Assembly: GCF_048128805.1 (NCBI RefSeq)
Contig: NC_135997.1
Span: forward strand, 17,416,116 to 17,480,115
DNA length: 64,000 nucleotides
Direction of reading: 5' to 3'
Source of the DNA: Centroberyx gerrardi
Lineage: Eukaryota; Chordata; Actinopteri; Beryciformes; Berycidae
The notes under the pieces were generated by a model. That model ran no database searches. It saw nothing but the letters and a program-made list of their open reading frames with translations, and was not told the DNA's origin. Position numbers and translations under genes: made by a program. Positions 30,601-43,300 of the stretch are shown here, piece by piece (the stretch's first letter is position 1; every line of letters starts with the position of its first letter).

Positions 30601-33600
30601 CAAGATCCCTGTGGTTTGTTTCCTGCACCTTGTTGAATCCAGGACTCGGAGAATTCAGGCTGTTCTGAAGGCAAATGGGGGTTTTACCCACCACTAGCTA
30701 GGTGGAGCCATGGAAGTCTTATATTACTGGGTGGACCCAATTAAGTGGATACTGAGTGTAATTCATTGTTATTATTTTTTTTTTTTTACTGTTTGTTTTG
30801 GAGCAATATTTACCCACTAGGTGGTGATTATCCACACACAATTGCCCCAATTATTTAAAAAAACAAAACAAAACTCTTTACTTACTTGTTAACCATAGCG
30901 GAGCCGTATCAGTCTGCTAAAAATGAGAAGTAGCTTGAACTCAACCCACCACCCAAATGTGACATATTTGTCCACGTAATGCAAGTTTACAGCTATCAAT
31001 TCCAATCTAAACTGTGCATTCATTTCATTTGGGCACTACTGTCAGTTACGGAAGTTAAGAATGAATAATTTATAGCTTCAGTTTGACAAGGTACCAGTCA
31101 ACTGAATAGTTGATGTTTGAAACTGAATGGGACCGGTGAGAACTGGACAGCAGTCCAACCTTGAATTGTATCTCACAACACATTAAATTCACTGAAAAAC
31201 AGCATAGGTGGGTCTGAAGTAGTGGGCAGATAGTGGAGATGACACTTGTATATTCTTTGGAAAAAACAATCACCATCATACTTGCAAGCTTACTCCTTTC
31301 TGAGATAATGATATAATTCTTGAGGTTATTCTTTGATCAAATCAACACCATATTCTAGGTTGAACCTTAACTCAGATCAACTCTTGCCTATGTGAACCAT
31401 GACGATATCTGCAGCTGCTTCAATGGTATTCTATACTCTGTTTCTTCCCTCTCTCTTGTTCTTATTTATGTTTGTTTGTGTCAGCAGCATATCTTTGATA
31501 CAGCTGAAAGTGCTGGAGTGGTAAACCTAATCTGGTTGTTGTTTTGTTTTTATAGAATCGTCATTTGTATTTCACATCAAAAGACGAATTTGAGGCACAA
31601 ATACTGAGTGTTGTCTTTTGATTATGGGTCATCATTGGCCTCAAGCTGTCAGAGCAAAACACACATCTGAGTCCAATTTATTGTCAAATATAAAAGCAGA
31701 ATCCGCTGAATTTTATATTACAGTATGCCCGAGTCAGCTTGTAATTAGTGGGTCCACTGTAGGGATGGCAGAGGATAACAAAGTTTCACTTGGGGGTGGG
31801 GGGGAGTCTGAACAGCAGGAAAGGTTGTTTGGTGCAGGTCAGTAGTTGTAATTCATCTCTTTTCCTGCTCAGGAAGTGAAAATTGGAGAAGCATAGTTCA
31901 GGAAGCACAGCACAGAAAGCTTGCCTCTTCCAGTGCTGCAGTGCCACAGCTCATTTCCCTCTCCTCCGTCTCTGAGCTCACTGGGCTGGAAGACTGTGCC
32001 GCTATTGAGTCGTCTTGATTAATATATCTGCAGGAGAGCTTGAAGAGTTGGGATTAAAAGCCAACAGTATATTCCAACTTTTGAAATGGAATGCACACTG
32101 AATGTACAAAATATTAGGGACACTTGCTCTTTTCATGAAGTGCACTGATGAGCTGAATCCAGGTAAAATCCATTATCCCTTATTGATTTCCCTTATTAAA
32201 TCTATACCAATCACAAAGGAGAATGTAGATGAAGAAAAGCAGAGGAGTTAGAGAAGGAGTTTTAAGCTTTGCGACCATTGAGATGTGGATTGTGCAAAAG
32301 AGGCTGCAACTCAATACCAAGATGTCCCTAATATTTTGTACACCAGTATCAACACAGCTGGACAAAGATATGGTGCACCAATTCATGGTGGCTGTCACAT
32401 TACCACCACTGACACAGTTCTAACATGGTTTAATAGAGGCAAAAAGACCCCTAACAAAATGACATTTTCTTTTGATTTAAAATGCACAAAGACCAAATTA
32501 ACTCATTGCTCAAGGTTTTCACTGTATCTCCTGTCTCTGCAGGTAATACCCTCTTGGCAGTACGCGCACCGTGTGGTACACAGTTAGATGTTCCCATACC
32601 AAAAGCTGTAAGTCCTGCATCATTACAACATAATTTACTTCCTCTTTGCTTACTTTACCTCAAACGGGGTGATTTAGTGCATGCATGCATCTCCCCACAG
32701 GTGCAGAACGGTCAAAGGAAGTATCAGATCCATCTGAAAAGCACCAACGGGCCCATTGACGTTCTGCTTATTAACAAAGACCCTGTAAACTCTGTTCCTG
32801 TGGTGCTGCCGGTCCCACCACCTGAAGAACTTCTACAGAGCGCCAAATCAGCCGCGTCTTCTGCATTGGCAACGGAAGACAGTGCCACACCTAGTCATGC
32901 CTCAGCTGATACCAACCAGACTCCTGACAAACCCAGCACTCAGTCTAGGAAAACAGCCTCAGTGGACTCCCAGTCTCTTCAGTCATCACCGTTTATGAAC
33001 GCTGAGCCTAACAGAACTGATGCGTCTGAATGTGAGTAGCTTTGTTTGTGGAATTAGCTCCTGAAATGGGCTGTTATGGATATGTCACTTAAAGGAACAC
33101 ACTGTTTTTTGTCACAAAGCACCGGTCAAATCAATACTAGAACTGCCAGAAAAATGGCTTGTTAGCATTGCTAGTGCTTCTCATTTAAACTGAGGAGGAG
33201 AAAAATAGCACAAACTTCAAAATATTGAGCAGTTCCTGTTTAAAAGTTAAGTTACAACAGTTACAAGTATTTGATGGAAGGAGATAATCAGTTATATCAT
33301 GCTTTAGCTGGTCGTGCAGTGTCTGTATCTCTCTCTCTGACACACACATGCATACACACACAACTAATCACGTTTTCACATCTCTTGTACTGTGTTTCCC
33401 TTCGGTGCTGAATGTTCTTATAGTGATTTCCTTTTTTTCAGTGCTGGGCTTATCAAAAGGCCTGGCAGACATGCTAGACCCAACCAAAGGTACGAAGCAT
33501 GTTTCATGTTGTGTCTGACATTTATTTTTGTGTTCTTTGAATTCCACTGTGAATTTATTGATTATATATAAATGTATGAATAAGTGTGTTCTCTTTCTCT

Positions 33601-33883
33601 GTCTTGCCTCATTTCTGTAGAAATTATGAATGCTGATCTAATCACAGAGCTTATGGCTTCTGAAGGTAAATGTTTCAATGCACCATATTTTCATTCTGAC
33701 TAGATCATTTGGGGCTTACACTGGTATTATGCATCCTATACACTCTGCTCTCCACTCCTTTTCTCAGTTTTCTCTCCACTCCTCCGTCTGTCCCCCCCCC
33801 CAACTGAACATGACTACATCTATAACCTGGATGAGAGCGAGGGCCTGTGCGACCTCTTCGACATCCCTGTCCTCAATGTTTGA
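27665..33883 (+). CDS. e2f4: Transcription factor E2F4
   Basis: E2F4 is a pocket-protein-dependent E2F that pairs with DP proteins and represses cell-cycle genes (DREAM complex). Exons: 27665-27817, 29034-29143, 29259-29420, 31382-31425, 32543-32607, 32701-33031, 33442-33489, 33621-33665, 33768-33883, giving 1074 bp, 357 residues plus stop. The winged-helix DNA-binding domain covers about residues 25-88 ([20 protein letters not shown], then [20 protein letters not shown]). A heptad-rich dimerisation segment and marked box follow ([31 protein letters not shown]). The C-terminal transactivation and pocket-protein-binding segment ends [17 protein letters not shown]2F4 is preferred over E2F5 because of [22 protein letters not shown] and the C-terminal DIPVLNV. 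The serine-rich linker is shorter than in mammals. Intron 3 is of the U12 type. Confidence 0.95.
28350..28531. mobile_element. Foldback (MITE-like) element, 182 bp
   Basis: Arms of about 70 bases face each other: AGGAGTGGATGGAGAGGTTG at the left end and its near reverse complement ending CTCTCCATCCACTCCT at the right. The middle contains ACCCTGAAGAAGAC, a motif seen in fish dispersed repeats. It lies in e2f4 intron 1. A large part of the single strand could fold on itself. Confidence 0.75.
29421..31381 (+). other. U12-type AT-AC intron of e2f4 (1961 bp)
   Basis: The donor ATATCCTTCT (29421-29430) matches the minor-spliceosome consensus. The branch-point sequence ACCTTAAC lies at 31364-31371, with the branch adenosine about 12 bases before the exon. 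The intron ends in AC at 31380-31381. Only this choice restores frame: NSP then [11 protein letters not shown]2F genes are known carriers of conserved U12 introns. A Tc1 relic lies inside it. Confidence 0.93.
29921..30758 (+). mobile_element. Tc1-like DNA transposon, decayed, 838 bp
   Basis: The ends CAATCAGTATCCACTTTATT and AATTAAGTGGATACTGAGTG are inverted repeats, bounded by TA at 29919-29920 and 30759-30760. A transposase remnant with [20 protein letters not shown], part of the Tc1 DDE domain, is followed by stops and shifts. It is inserted in the U12 intron of e2f4, leaving its donor and branch point intact. Confidence 0.8.
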
Positions 33884-35520
33884 TCTTGGACTCCTGTCCA
33901 GTGAAAAGGCAAGACTGCAGAGGAGTATTTTTGCTCCAGAACATGCACAAAGTAGTCTACTAAGTGCTGATTTGTTGAAAAAAAAAAAACTTTGATATGC
34001 TTTTCATCCTTGGTGTTTTTCCCAAGATCTGAACTGGAATGCCCTCAACATTATGCGGGACAAGTATTGTCTGACAAGATTTGATATTATTTAGGTTATT
34101 GGTCTCTATAGCAAAGATCATAACGATTTCACCTAGTGAGCCACTGAGAACATGAGCAACTTTTGTAGTCCTGTTTGTAGTTTGGAAGATCAAAGTAGGG
34201 CACACCTGATGCTGTGTTATTCTTTTTTTATTGTTTTTCCTGAGTCTTGTATTTATGTATGGTTTCTCCAGTTGCTAGCAATTCTTCAGAATAAGGAGAT
34301 ATCTGAGTTTATAGTAAAATACTTTTTTTTAATCTTCACTTCCCCTGTTCTCTTGTTTGATAATAGATGTTATTAGTGTAAAACGATGCTTCTAGAGGGA
34401 AATATACTTTAGTGGGGTATGCAAACATTCTGTGCCGTATTCAGTGTGGTTCCAGTCAGACAGGGCTGACTTTGACCACTGCAAAATTACCTGCAAAATG
34501 GGCGTTACTGCTGCAGTGCACATGGTATGGCACCTTCATAGGAAGCAGAGCTATAATTTCCCCCAAATTCCTCCTAGTGCCAACAACGTTGCCTCGGCAG
34601 CAAGCAACTTACAATAATTTACATCTGATGACAGTAATGACCAAAACAGACCATTCAGTCAACATAGGGATATTCATCCATACATATTCAAAATAGGTGC
34701 TATGATTATACTGAAACTGTCCTTCAACTGGAGGACATGGGTTCAAGCCCCCGTATTGGGAAGCCTCCACCCTGCCCAAGTGTCCTTGAGCAAGTCACTG
34801 AATCCCCAGCAGAACCGTTCGGTAGCTCACTCTGCACTCTTGCTCCCTGTGGAAGGGGGAAGTGAAAAATAATTTCTCTATGGAGATTAATAAAGTCTCT
34901 TCATGCTCTTTTATTCTTAAAAAGGTGTCATTCATCAAAACCTCCTCTAGAGGTAGCACTTCACCACTGCAGCATTTATTGTGCACATGTTGGAAGAGAG
35001 GAAGTACATGGTCACTTTGCAGGGAATTCCAAGTTCTGAGAAAAAACCCAAATGAAACTCTAGTGCACAGTTGAGTGTCCTGGGCATCAGGCACCTGAAC
35101 AGGGAGGAGGACTAGGGATGATTCCACAGCAGCTGTATTGGCTGCTATGGAGCTGCATAGCAGCATTATTCAATACATTTATTCATGAAATTAGAAGGAA
35201 GGAAGTACCTATGAAATACCTTGCATTGATGGGTTTGTGCTCTCTATTCTAGGTGATGAGAAAACTCAGAATGGTGAAATCAGGAAAACCCCTGTGGAGA
35301 ATGGTGAATGAACGTGTTGCAGCCCTTGGTGGAATGAATGAAGTGAACCTTTTAGACACTTGTTTTTGTATGGCTTGTGTGTTTTTTGGAATAAAGTCTG
35401 TTCTTCTCTTATTGCTCAGTCTACATTAATAGTGATGTTTTCGCCATTTTACTTTGTTTTCACCACCATACATCAGAAATACGTATTTTATTGGCAAACT
35501 GCAGATCAGGGTTTCTCCTA
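31826..35520 (+). repeat. Copy 1 of a direct segmental duplication (partner 54652-57190)
   Basis: The parts 31826-32445 and about 34190-35520 have close matches at 54652-55790 and 55755-57190, in the same orientation and about 22 kb away. The intervening e2f4 exons 5-9 (32543-33883) are absent from the partner. Copy 1 starts inside e2f4 intron 4 and ends past the e2f4 stop. Confidence 0.85.
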
Positions 35521-36980
35521 CCAGTCTCGGGTGGTGTGTTTGGGCTACAATACCCCTTTTTTTTGCTGAGATTTTCCCCGTTTTAACTCTTATCTCGCCC
35601 TGTAGTAGAGTAAGCTGTAATAACTGGTTTAACCACCAAGATTATTCATGCTGTCTAACTGTTCATTTATAAGATGCAAATTAATTGTAATTATAAAAGA
35701 ACCAGGGAACCACAATGAGGACACAGCTATGGGTCTACATGAAATAGATATTCATCATAGAAATTGCCATTCTAGGATATGAAAAGAAAAAGGCCAGAGC
35801 AGCCACAAAGACACCATAATGCTACAAATATGAAATATGTGTATCTGACTGACTTGGATTTCAGAAGTAGGTTAATGCTGCACATCGCTAAAGCTACACT
35901 ACCAGTTTGTGGTTAGACTGAGTTAGTCATCAACATGAGAGTAAAAAGTCTGTTTTATGTGTGTGTGTGTGTGTGTTTGCAACAGTAAGTAGTATGCCCA
36001 TATCAACGGTATGTGAATCATCCAAAACAAAAGTAGCCTAGTTACATCCAGCCTACAGTTTCAAATATAGATAGACATGATTATGCACAACTTTAGTGAA
36101 AAGGCTTCTAATAACAGATTTCATGTTTCATGTTGGAAGCTATGAAACGGGATTGAGGGGCAAGAAAGAAGTCCATTTTCTGTGTAATATTAAAAATTCT
36201 GCTTTTGTTCCAAGTGAAATGTCCTTCAGCTATGTCATCCAAGGCACAACTATATACCATGGTCAAATGAGATTATGCATTTGTTGCAACAGAAGATGCA
36301 ACAGAAGATTGAAGTCGTTTTATATTCCTCTACATTTCCATTGAACTGTAATTTGACTTCCTAGGGTCTGATTGTTGCTCCCTCACTTCACTCTCATATT
36401 CTTTCTATATTCCCGACTTCTCCTGTCTGCCATGTAATTCCAGGGAAATAAATGCTCCTTGCAGCTGTATTACAATGATGCATCATGATATTACCTCTTC
36501 ACTAGACATTTCTGTTGGATGTCTGCTATATTATTGAAAATGTAAAATGTAAACCTCCTTTTGAAACATAGCCTACTGAATAATAAAATTAAATGTAATA
36601 TTAGCAGTAGCCTAGTAGTAGGCTAGGCCACTACTGGTATTAGATATCCCATCTTAAATATCAATACATCAACCAAAAATCACTACTAGCCATGCTTACT
36701 TAGTGGAATAACAACATTCAATGATTAGAATTATATTGTCTATTGAATGTAAAAGATGTGTTGAACAACTGCAACCTTTCTTTACTTACTTTACTTACTA
36801 CCAAATTCTCTTAAATAAAAAAATAAAAAAACCTTCTACAGTCAATGTGAATGACTGTAAATGTTAACCTTTCTAAAAGCACGGCCACTCATAGGCCGCA
36901 GACTGCATTAAACGTAGACTGTGACAGGAACGATAAACCCTATTCATTTACCCCATAAAGACGTCGCTATGGAACTGGAA
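33884..36980 (+). other. e2f4 3' flank and intergenic spacer
   Basis: No recognised gene. A fish dispersed repeat with the GTGTCCTTGAGCAAGTCACT motif lies at about 34740-34870. A phase-compatible candidate terminal exon (35253-35311) and an AATAAA at 35390-35395 follow. A GT dinucleotide run is near 35956-35978. From 36100 to 36980 the DNA is AT-rich and I see nothing in it. Confidence 0.5.
35253..35311 (+). other. Candidate alternative terminal exon downstream of e2f4
   Basis: After a good acceptor (tctattctag) an open frame encodes GDEKTQNGEIRKTPVENGE then TGA, with AATAAA about 80 bases later. Its phase fits e2f4 exons that end after codon base one (exons 4, 7 and 8). In the duplicate at 56923-56999 the TGA has become AGA and the frame runs nine codons further. 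No homologue was recognised; transcription is unproven. Confidence 0.3.
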
Positions 36981-36981
36981 T

Positions 36982-36991
36982 CCATATTTGG
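36982..36991 (+). promoter_or_regulatory. CArG box (SRF site)
   Basis: CCATATTTGG fits CC(A/T)6GG exactly. It lies about 90 bases upstream of the inferred start of transcription of the repeat-protein gene. Confidence 0.55.
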
Positions 36992-36992
36992 G

Positions 36993-36999
36993 CATTCCA
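36993..36999 (+). promoter_or_regulatory. M-CAT/TEAD site
   Basis: CATTCCA matches the TEAD core and lies two bases after the CArG box. The pair is frequent in muscle and serum-response promoters. The motif is short, so chance occurrence is possible. Confidence 0.4.
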
Positions 37000-37015
37000 T
37001 GTTCGATTTAAGAGG

Positions 37016-37023
37016 TGACGTCA
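37016..37023 (+). promoter_or_regulatory. Palindromic cAMP response element
   Basis: TGACGTCA is the full CRE, embedded in the ten-base palindrome GTGACGTCAC (37015-37024), 26 bases upstream of the TATA box. This is the classic position for CREB/CREM/ATF control. Confidence 0.65.
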
Positions 37024-37041
37024 CAATGGAAGCTGATAGCG

Positions 37042-37047
37042 TATAAG
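37042..37047 (+). promoter_or_regulatory. TATA box of the repeat-protein gene
   Basis: TATAAG lies 26 bases after the CRE, placing transcription start near 37072. A non-coding first exon would run to 37139, where gaag/gtaagg is a strong donor. The intron would end at 37304, immediately before the ATG (tttctcttgtctcaat then taaag/ATG). The acceptor is a slightly unusual AAG. Confidence 0.6.
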
Positions 37048-37304
37048 AAGGATGAGTTTTGAGTGTGTTGCTTTCACAACCATTTGCAACACAGCAGGAG
37101 CTTTCTTTTTTCAGTATAGCGGTCAGAAGTTCAACGAAGGTAAGGGAACACTTCTTTAAAACAATAATCTAACAGTCCCGCGACTCAGAATTTTCGTTCC
37201 TGGCAGGAATCGACCTCTGGTCTACCAATTGCGAGAGTGCAGTCAGTGCGTTCAGACTACGGGCTACAAATTATTATTATTTTCTCTTGTCTCAATCGTT
37301 AAAG

Positions 37305-40300
37305 ATGCTGATATTGAGCAAGGACTCAATTCGGAGAGTCCTTAAAGGGACAATCTCACATGCAGATTCCAAAAATAGACGTCAAAATCGAGCCAGATTT
37401 AAAGAAAAGGTGGTTGAGTGTAAACTAGCCAATTTGGTTAAAAGCCTTGAGGTCAGCAATCCATGGATACGCTTCACCGACATCCAGGAAGAGGCCACAG
37501 TGGGTTTACATGAAAACAAGGTAATTCAGAATTTGTCAGATAAGGACATGACATTGGATGATATGCTCAAAGCTGCACATCCTGTCAACACCAGATGGGA
37601 GTTTTGGGACGCTTTCTTCTTTGCTCTACCTTCCCGTACCTCCCAGCCCTCCTGCTCCACCTCTGCCCAGAGTAGCATGAAGGCCATGGTACTGGCGCTT
37701 CGCCAGCACATGCAAGAAACCCAAACTGCAAATGTCGAGGTTCCTTGTGGTCAGGCACGCAAGAGTCTGAGAATGAAGATTGAGCAAGCCCTTCATTCAG
37801 TAGATGTAACTCCACCTGCAAATGCCACAGAGCTGGTCTCAAGTGAAGAGGGTGATTCCATTCTAACTAAGTTGGCAAACACTCTAGTCACTGTTGTTAT
37901 GGAAGGAGCCAAGGCCATGGCAGCAGAGGAATCTAAGTCTGACATGAAAACTGACAGTGCTATTGCTACGGAGGGTGACAAAGGCATTTTGGCACAGGAT
38001 CTCAGTGTGAAATCCCACTGTGCCCTGACTCCAGCTGACCCGACCTCTGAAGGTCCTGCTTCAGCTTTGCAGGCTGCCATTTTTGGGGTTGATAACAACC
38101 TAGCCCCAAAGGTGGAGGGCCCCTCTGCACAATCAAAAAGTGAGCATGAGGCTGCCCAGACTTCTACCTTAAAAAATGATAAGGATAAGATCCCAGATAT
38201 GGACGCAGGCAACCAAAGTGAGTGCCAATCTGCCCTAATTGACTTGGCAAACACTGTAGTCAGTGATGTTATCAAAACAGCCAAGGCAATTGTGGCAGAG
38301 GAAAACAAGTCTAAAATGACGACTCACAGTGCCTTCAACCGACATGGTCAATCCCTGTCTTTAATAGACAGCACAGATCAGGACCTTACTGCAGAGGTTT
38401 CTGATAACCAGCCTTCCATTAAGAGAAGCGAGCTGGGTTCAGACATGGAGGCATCCGTTGGTTTGACCTCTGGATGTACACCTTCTGTGCAGGCTGAGAG
38501 TGCATTTGAGAAAGAAAATGAAGCAGTAGGGCCAGCCACTGAAAACAGCCAAGATGCTATTGTTATGGAGGGTGACAAAGGTATTTTGGCACAGGATCTC
38601 AATGTGAAATCCCACTGTGCCCTGACTCCAGCTGACCCGACCTCTGAAGGTCCTGCTTCAGCTTTGCAGGCTGCCATTTTTGGGGTTGATAACAACCTAG
38701 CCCCAAAGGTGGAGGGCCCCTCTGCACAATCAAAAAGTGAGCATGAGGCTGCCCAGACTTCTACCTTAAAAAATGATAAGGATAAGATCCCAGATATGGA
38801 CGCAGGCAACCAAAGTGAGTGCCAATCTGCCCTAATTGACTTGGCAAACACTGTAGTCAGTGATGTTATCAAAACAGCCAAGGCAATTGTGGCAGAGGAA
38901 AACAAGTCTAAAATGACGACTCACAGTGCCTTCAACCGACATGGTCAATCCCTGTCTTTAATAGACAGCACAGATCAGGACCTTACTGCAGAGGTTTCTG
39001 ATAACCAGCCTTCCATTAAGAAAAGCGAGCTGGGTTCAGACATGGAGGCATCCGTTGGTTTGACCTCTGGATGTACACCTTCTGTGCAGGCTGAGAGTGC
39101 ATTTGAGAAAGAAAATGAAGCAGTAGGGCCAGCCACTGAAAACAGCCAAGATGCTATTGTTATGGAGGGTGACAAAGGTATTTTGGCACAGGATCTCAGT
39201 GTGAAATCCCACTGTGCCCTGACTCCAGCTGACTCGACCTCTGAAGGTCCTGCTTCAGCTTTGCAGGCTGCCATTTTTGGGGTTGATAACAACCTAGCCC
39301 CAAAGGTGGAGGGCCCCTCTGCTCAACCAAAAAGTGAGCATGAGGCTGCCCAGACTTCAACCTTGAAAAATGATAAGGATAAGATCCCAGATATGGACAC
39401 AGGCAACAAAACAGAGTGCGAATCCGCCCCAATTGTCTTAGCAAACAGTGTGGCCGTTGATGACAGTGACAGAGCCAAGGCAATTGTGGCAGAGGAAAAC
39501 AAGTCTAAAATGACGACTCTGATACTGAGCAAGGACTCCATTCGGAGTGTCTTCAGAGGGATAATCTCACTTAAAAATTCCAAAAATAGACGCCAAAATC
39601 AAGCCAAATTTACCAAAAAGTTGGTTGAGCGTAAACTAGCCAATTTGGTTAAACGGCTTGAGGATAGCAATCCATGGATACGCTTCACCGACATCCAGGA
39701 AGAGGCCACAGTGGGTTTACATGAGAACAAGGTAATTCAGATTTTGTCAGATAAGGACGTGACATTGGATGATATGCTCAACGCTGCACATCCTGTCAAC
39801 ACCAGATGGGAGTTCTGGGATGCTTTCTTCTTTACTCTACCTTCCCGTACCTCCCAGCCCTCCTGCTCCACCTCTGCCCAGAGTAGCATGAAGGCCATGG
39901 TACTGACGCTTCGCCAGCGCATGCAAGAAACCCAGACTGCAAATGTTGAGGTTCCTTGTGGTCAGGCACGCAAGAGTCTGAGAATGAAGATCGAGCAAGC
40001 CCTTCATTCAGTAGATGTAACTCCACCTCCTGCAGATGCCACAGAGCTGGTCTCAAGTGAAGAGGGTCCCAGTGGCCTGATTCCACCTGGCAAGAGTGAC
40101 CATGTTTCTCTTCTCAAGTGTGATTCCATTCTAACTAAGTTGGCAAACACTCTAGTCACTGTTGTTATGGAAGGAGCCAAGGCCATGGCAGCAGAGGAAT
40201 CTAAGTCTGACATGAAAACTGACAGTGCTATTGCTACGGAGGGTGACAAAGGCATTTTGGCACAGGATCTCAGTGTGAAATCCCACTGTGCCCTGACTCC

Positions 40301-43300
40301 AGCTGACCCGACCTCTGAAGGTCCTGCTTCAGCTTTGCAGGCTGCCATTTTTGGGGTTGATAACAACCTAGCCCCAAAGGTGGAGGGCCCCTCTGCACAA
40401 TCAAAAAGTGAGCATGAGGCTGCCCAGACTTCTACCTTAAAAAATGATAAGGATAAGATCCCAGATATGGACGCAGGCAACCAAAGTGAGTGCCAATCTG
40501 CCCTAATTGACTTGGCAAACACTGTAGTCAGTGATGTTATCAAAACAGCCAAGGCAATTGTGGCAGAGGAAAACAAGTCTAAAATGACGACTCACAATGC
40601 CTTCAACCAACATGGTCAATCCCTGTCTTTAATAGACAGCACAGATCAGGACCTTATTGCAGAGGTTTCTGATAACCAGCCTTCCATTAAGAGAAGCGAG
40701 CTGGGTTCAGACATGGAGGCATCTGTTGGTTTGACCTCTGGATGTACACCTTCTGTGCAGGCTGAGAGTGCATTTGAGAAAGAAAATGAAGCAGTAGGGC
40801 CAGCCACTGAAAACAGCCAAGATGCTATTGTTATGGAGGGTGACAAAGGTATTTTGGCACAGGATCTCAATGTGAAATCCCACTGTGCCCTGACTCCAGC
40901 TGACCCGACCTCTGAAGGTCCTGCTTCAGCTTTGCAGGCTGCCATTTTTGGGGTTGATAACAACCTAGCCCCAAAGGTGGAGGGCCCCTCTGCACAATCA
41001 AAAAGTGAGCATGAGGCTGCCCAGACTTCTACCTTAAAAAATGATAAGGATAAGATCCCAGATATGGACGCAGGCAACCAAAGTGAGTGCCAATCTGCCC
41101 TAATTGACTTGGCAAACACTGTAGTCAGTGATGTTATCAAAACAGCCAAGGCAATTGTGGCAGAGGAAAACAAGTCTAAAATGACGACTCACAATGCCTT
41201 CAACCAACATGGTCAATCCCTGTCTTTAATAGACAGCACAGATCAGGACCTTATTGCAGAGGTTTCTGATAACCAGCCTTCCATTAAGAGAAGCGAGCTG
41301 GGTTCAGACATGGAGGCATCTGTTGGTTTGACCTCTGGATGTACACCTTCTGTGCAGGCTGAGAGTGCATTTGAGAAAGAAAATGAAGCAGTAGGGCCAG
41401 CCACTGAAAACAGCCAAGATGCTATTGTTATGGAGGGTGACAAAGGTATTTTGGCACAGGATCTCAATGTGAAATCCCACTGTGCCCTGACTCCAGCTGA
41501 CCCGACCTCTGAAGGTCCTGCTTCAGCTTTGCAGGCTGCCATTTTTGGGGTTGATAATAACCTAGCCCCAAAGGTGGAGGGCCCCTCTGCACAATCAAAA
41601 AGTGAGCATGAGGCTGCCCAGACTTCTACCTTAAAAAATGATAAGGATAAGATCCCAGATATGGACGCAGGCAACCAAAGTGAGTGCCAATCTGCCCTAA
41701 TTGACTTGGCAAACACTGTAGTCAGTGATGTTATCAAAACAGCCAAGGCAATTGTGGCAGAGGAAAACAAGTCTAAAATGACGACTCACAATGCCTTCAA
41801 CCAACATGGTCAATCCCTGTCTTTAATAGACAGCACAGATCAGGACCTTATTGCAGAGGTTTCTGATAACCAGCCTTCCATTAAGAGAAGCGAGCTGGGT
41901 TCAGACATGGAGGCATCTGTTGGTTTGACCTCTGGATGTACACCTTCTGTGCAGGCTGAGAGTGCATTTGAGAAAGAAAATGAAGCAGTAGGGCCAGCCA
42001 CTGAAAACAGCCAAGATGCTATTGTTATGGAGGGTGACAAAGGTATTTTGGCACAGGATCTCAATGTGAAATCCCACTGTGCCCTGACTCCAGCTGACCC
42101 GACCTCTGAAGGTCCTGCTTCAGCTTTGCAGGCTGCCATTTTTGGGGTTGATAATAACCTAGCCCCAAAGGTGGAGGGCCCCTCTGCACAATCAAAAAGT
42201 GAGCATGAGGCTGCCCAGACTTCTACCTTAAAAAATGATAAGGATAAGATCCCAGATATGGACGCAGGCAACCAAAGTGAGTGCCAATCTGCCCTAATTG
42301 ACTTGGCAAACACTGTAGTCAGTGATGTTATCAAAACAGCCAAGGCAATTGTGGCAGAGGAAAACAAGTCTAAAATGACGACTCACAGTGCCTTCAACCG
42401 ACATGGTCAATCCCTGTCTTTAATAGACAGCACAGATCAGGACCTTACTGCAGAGGTTTCTGATAACCAGCCTTCCATTAAGAGAAGCGAGCTGGGTTCA
42501 GACATGGAGGCATCCGTTGGTTTGACCTCTGGATGTACACCTTCTGTGCAGGCTGAGAGTGCATTTGAGAAAGAAAATGAAGCAGTAGGGCCAGCCACTG
42601 AAAACAGCCAAGATGCTATTGTTATGGAGGGTGACAAAGGTATTTTGGCACAGGATCTCAATGTGAAATCCCACTGTGCCCTGACTCCAGCTGACCCGAC
42701 CTCTGAAGGTCCTGCTTCAGCTTTGCAGGCTGCCATTTTTGGGGTTGATAACAACCTAGCCCCAAAGGTGGAGGGCCCCTCTGCACAATCAAAAAGTGAG
42801 CATGAGGCTGCCCAGACTTCTACCTTAAAAAATGATAAGGATAAGATCCCAGATATGGACGCAGGCAACCAAAGTGAGTGCCAATCTGCCCTAATTGACT
42901 TGGCAAACACTGTAGTCAGTGATGTTATCAAAACAGCCAAGGCAATTGTGGCAGAGGAAAACAAGTCTAAAATGACGACTCACAGTGCCTTCAACCGACA
43001 TGGTCAATCCCTGTCTTTAATAGACAGCACAGATCAGGACCTTACTGCAGAGGTTTCTGATAACCAGCCTTCCATTAAGAAAAGCGAGCTGGGTTCAGAC
43101 ATGGAGGCATCCGTTGGTTTGACCTCTGGATGTACACCTTCTGTGCAGGCTGAGAGTGCATTTGAGAAAGAAAATGAAGCAGTAGGGCCAGCCACTGAAA
43201 ACAGCCAAGATGCTATTGTTATGGAGGGTGACAAAGGTATTTTGGCACAGGATCTCAGTGTGAAATCCCACTGTGCCCTGACTCCAGCTGACTCGACCTC

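Noticed and set aside
34740-34870. tRNA gene suggested by a B-box-like GGTTCAAGCCCCC segment
   Set aside because: No cloverleaf or A-box was found. The adjacent CCTTGAGCAAG motif marks it as a dispersed fish repeat, present again at 56160.
37287-37304. Upstream start adding six residues to the repeat protein
   Set aside because: It would need TTG as start codon. The first ATG is at 37305, directly after a plausible splice acceptor.
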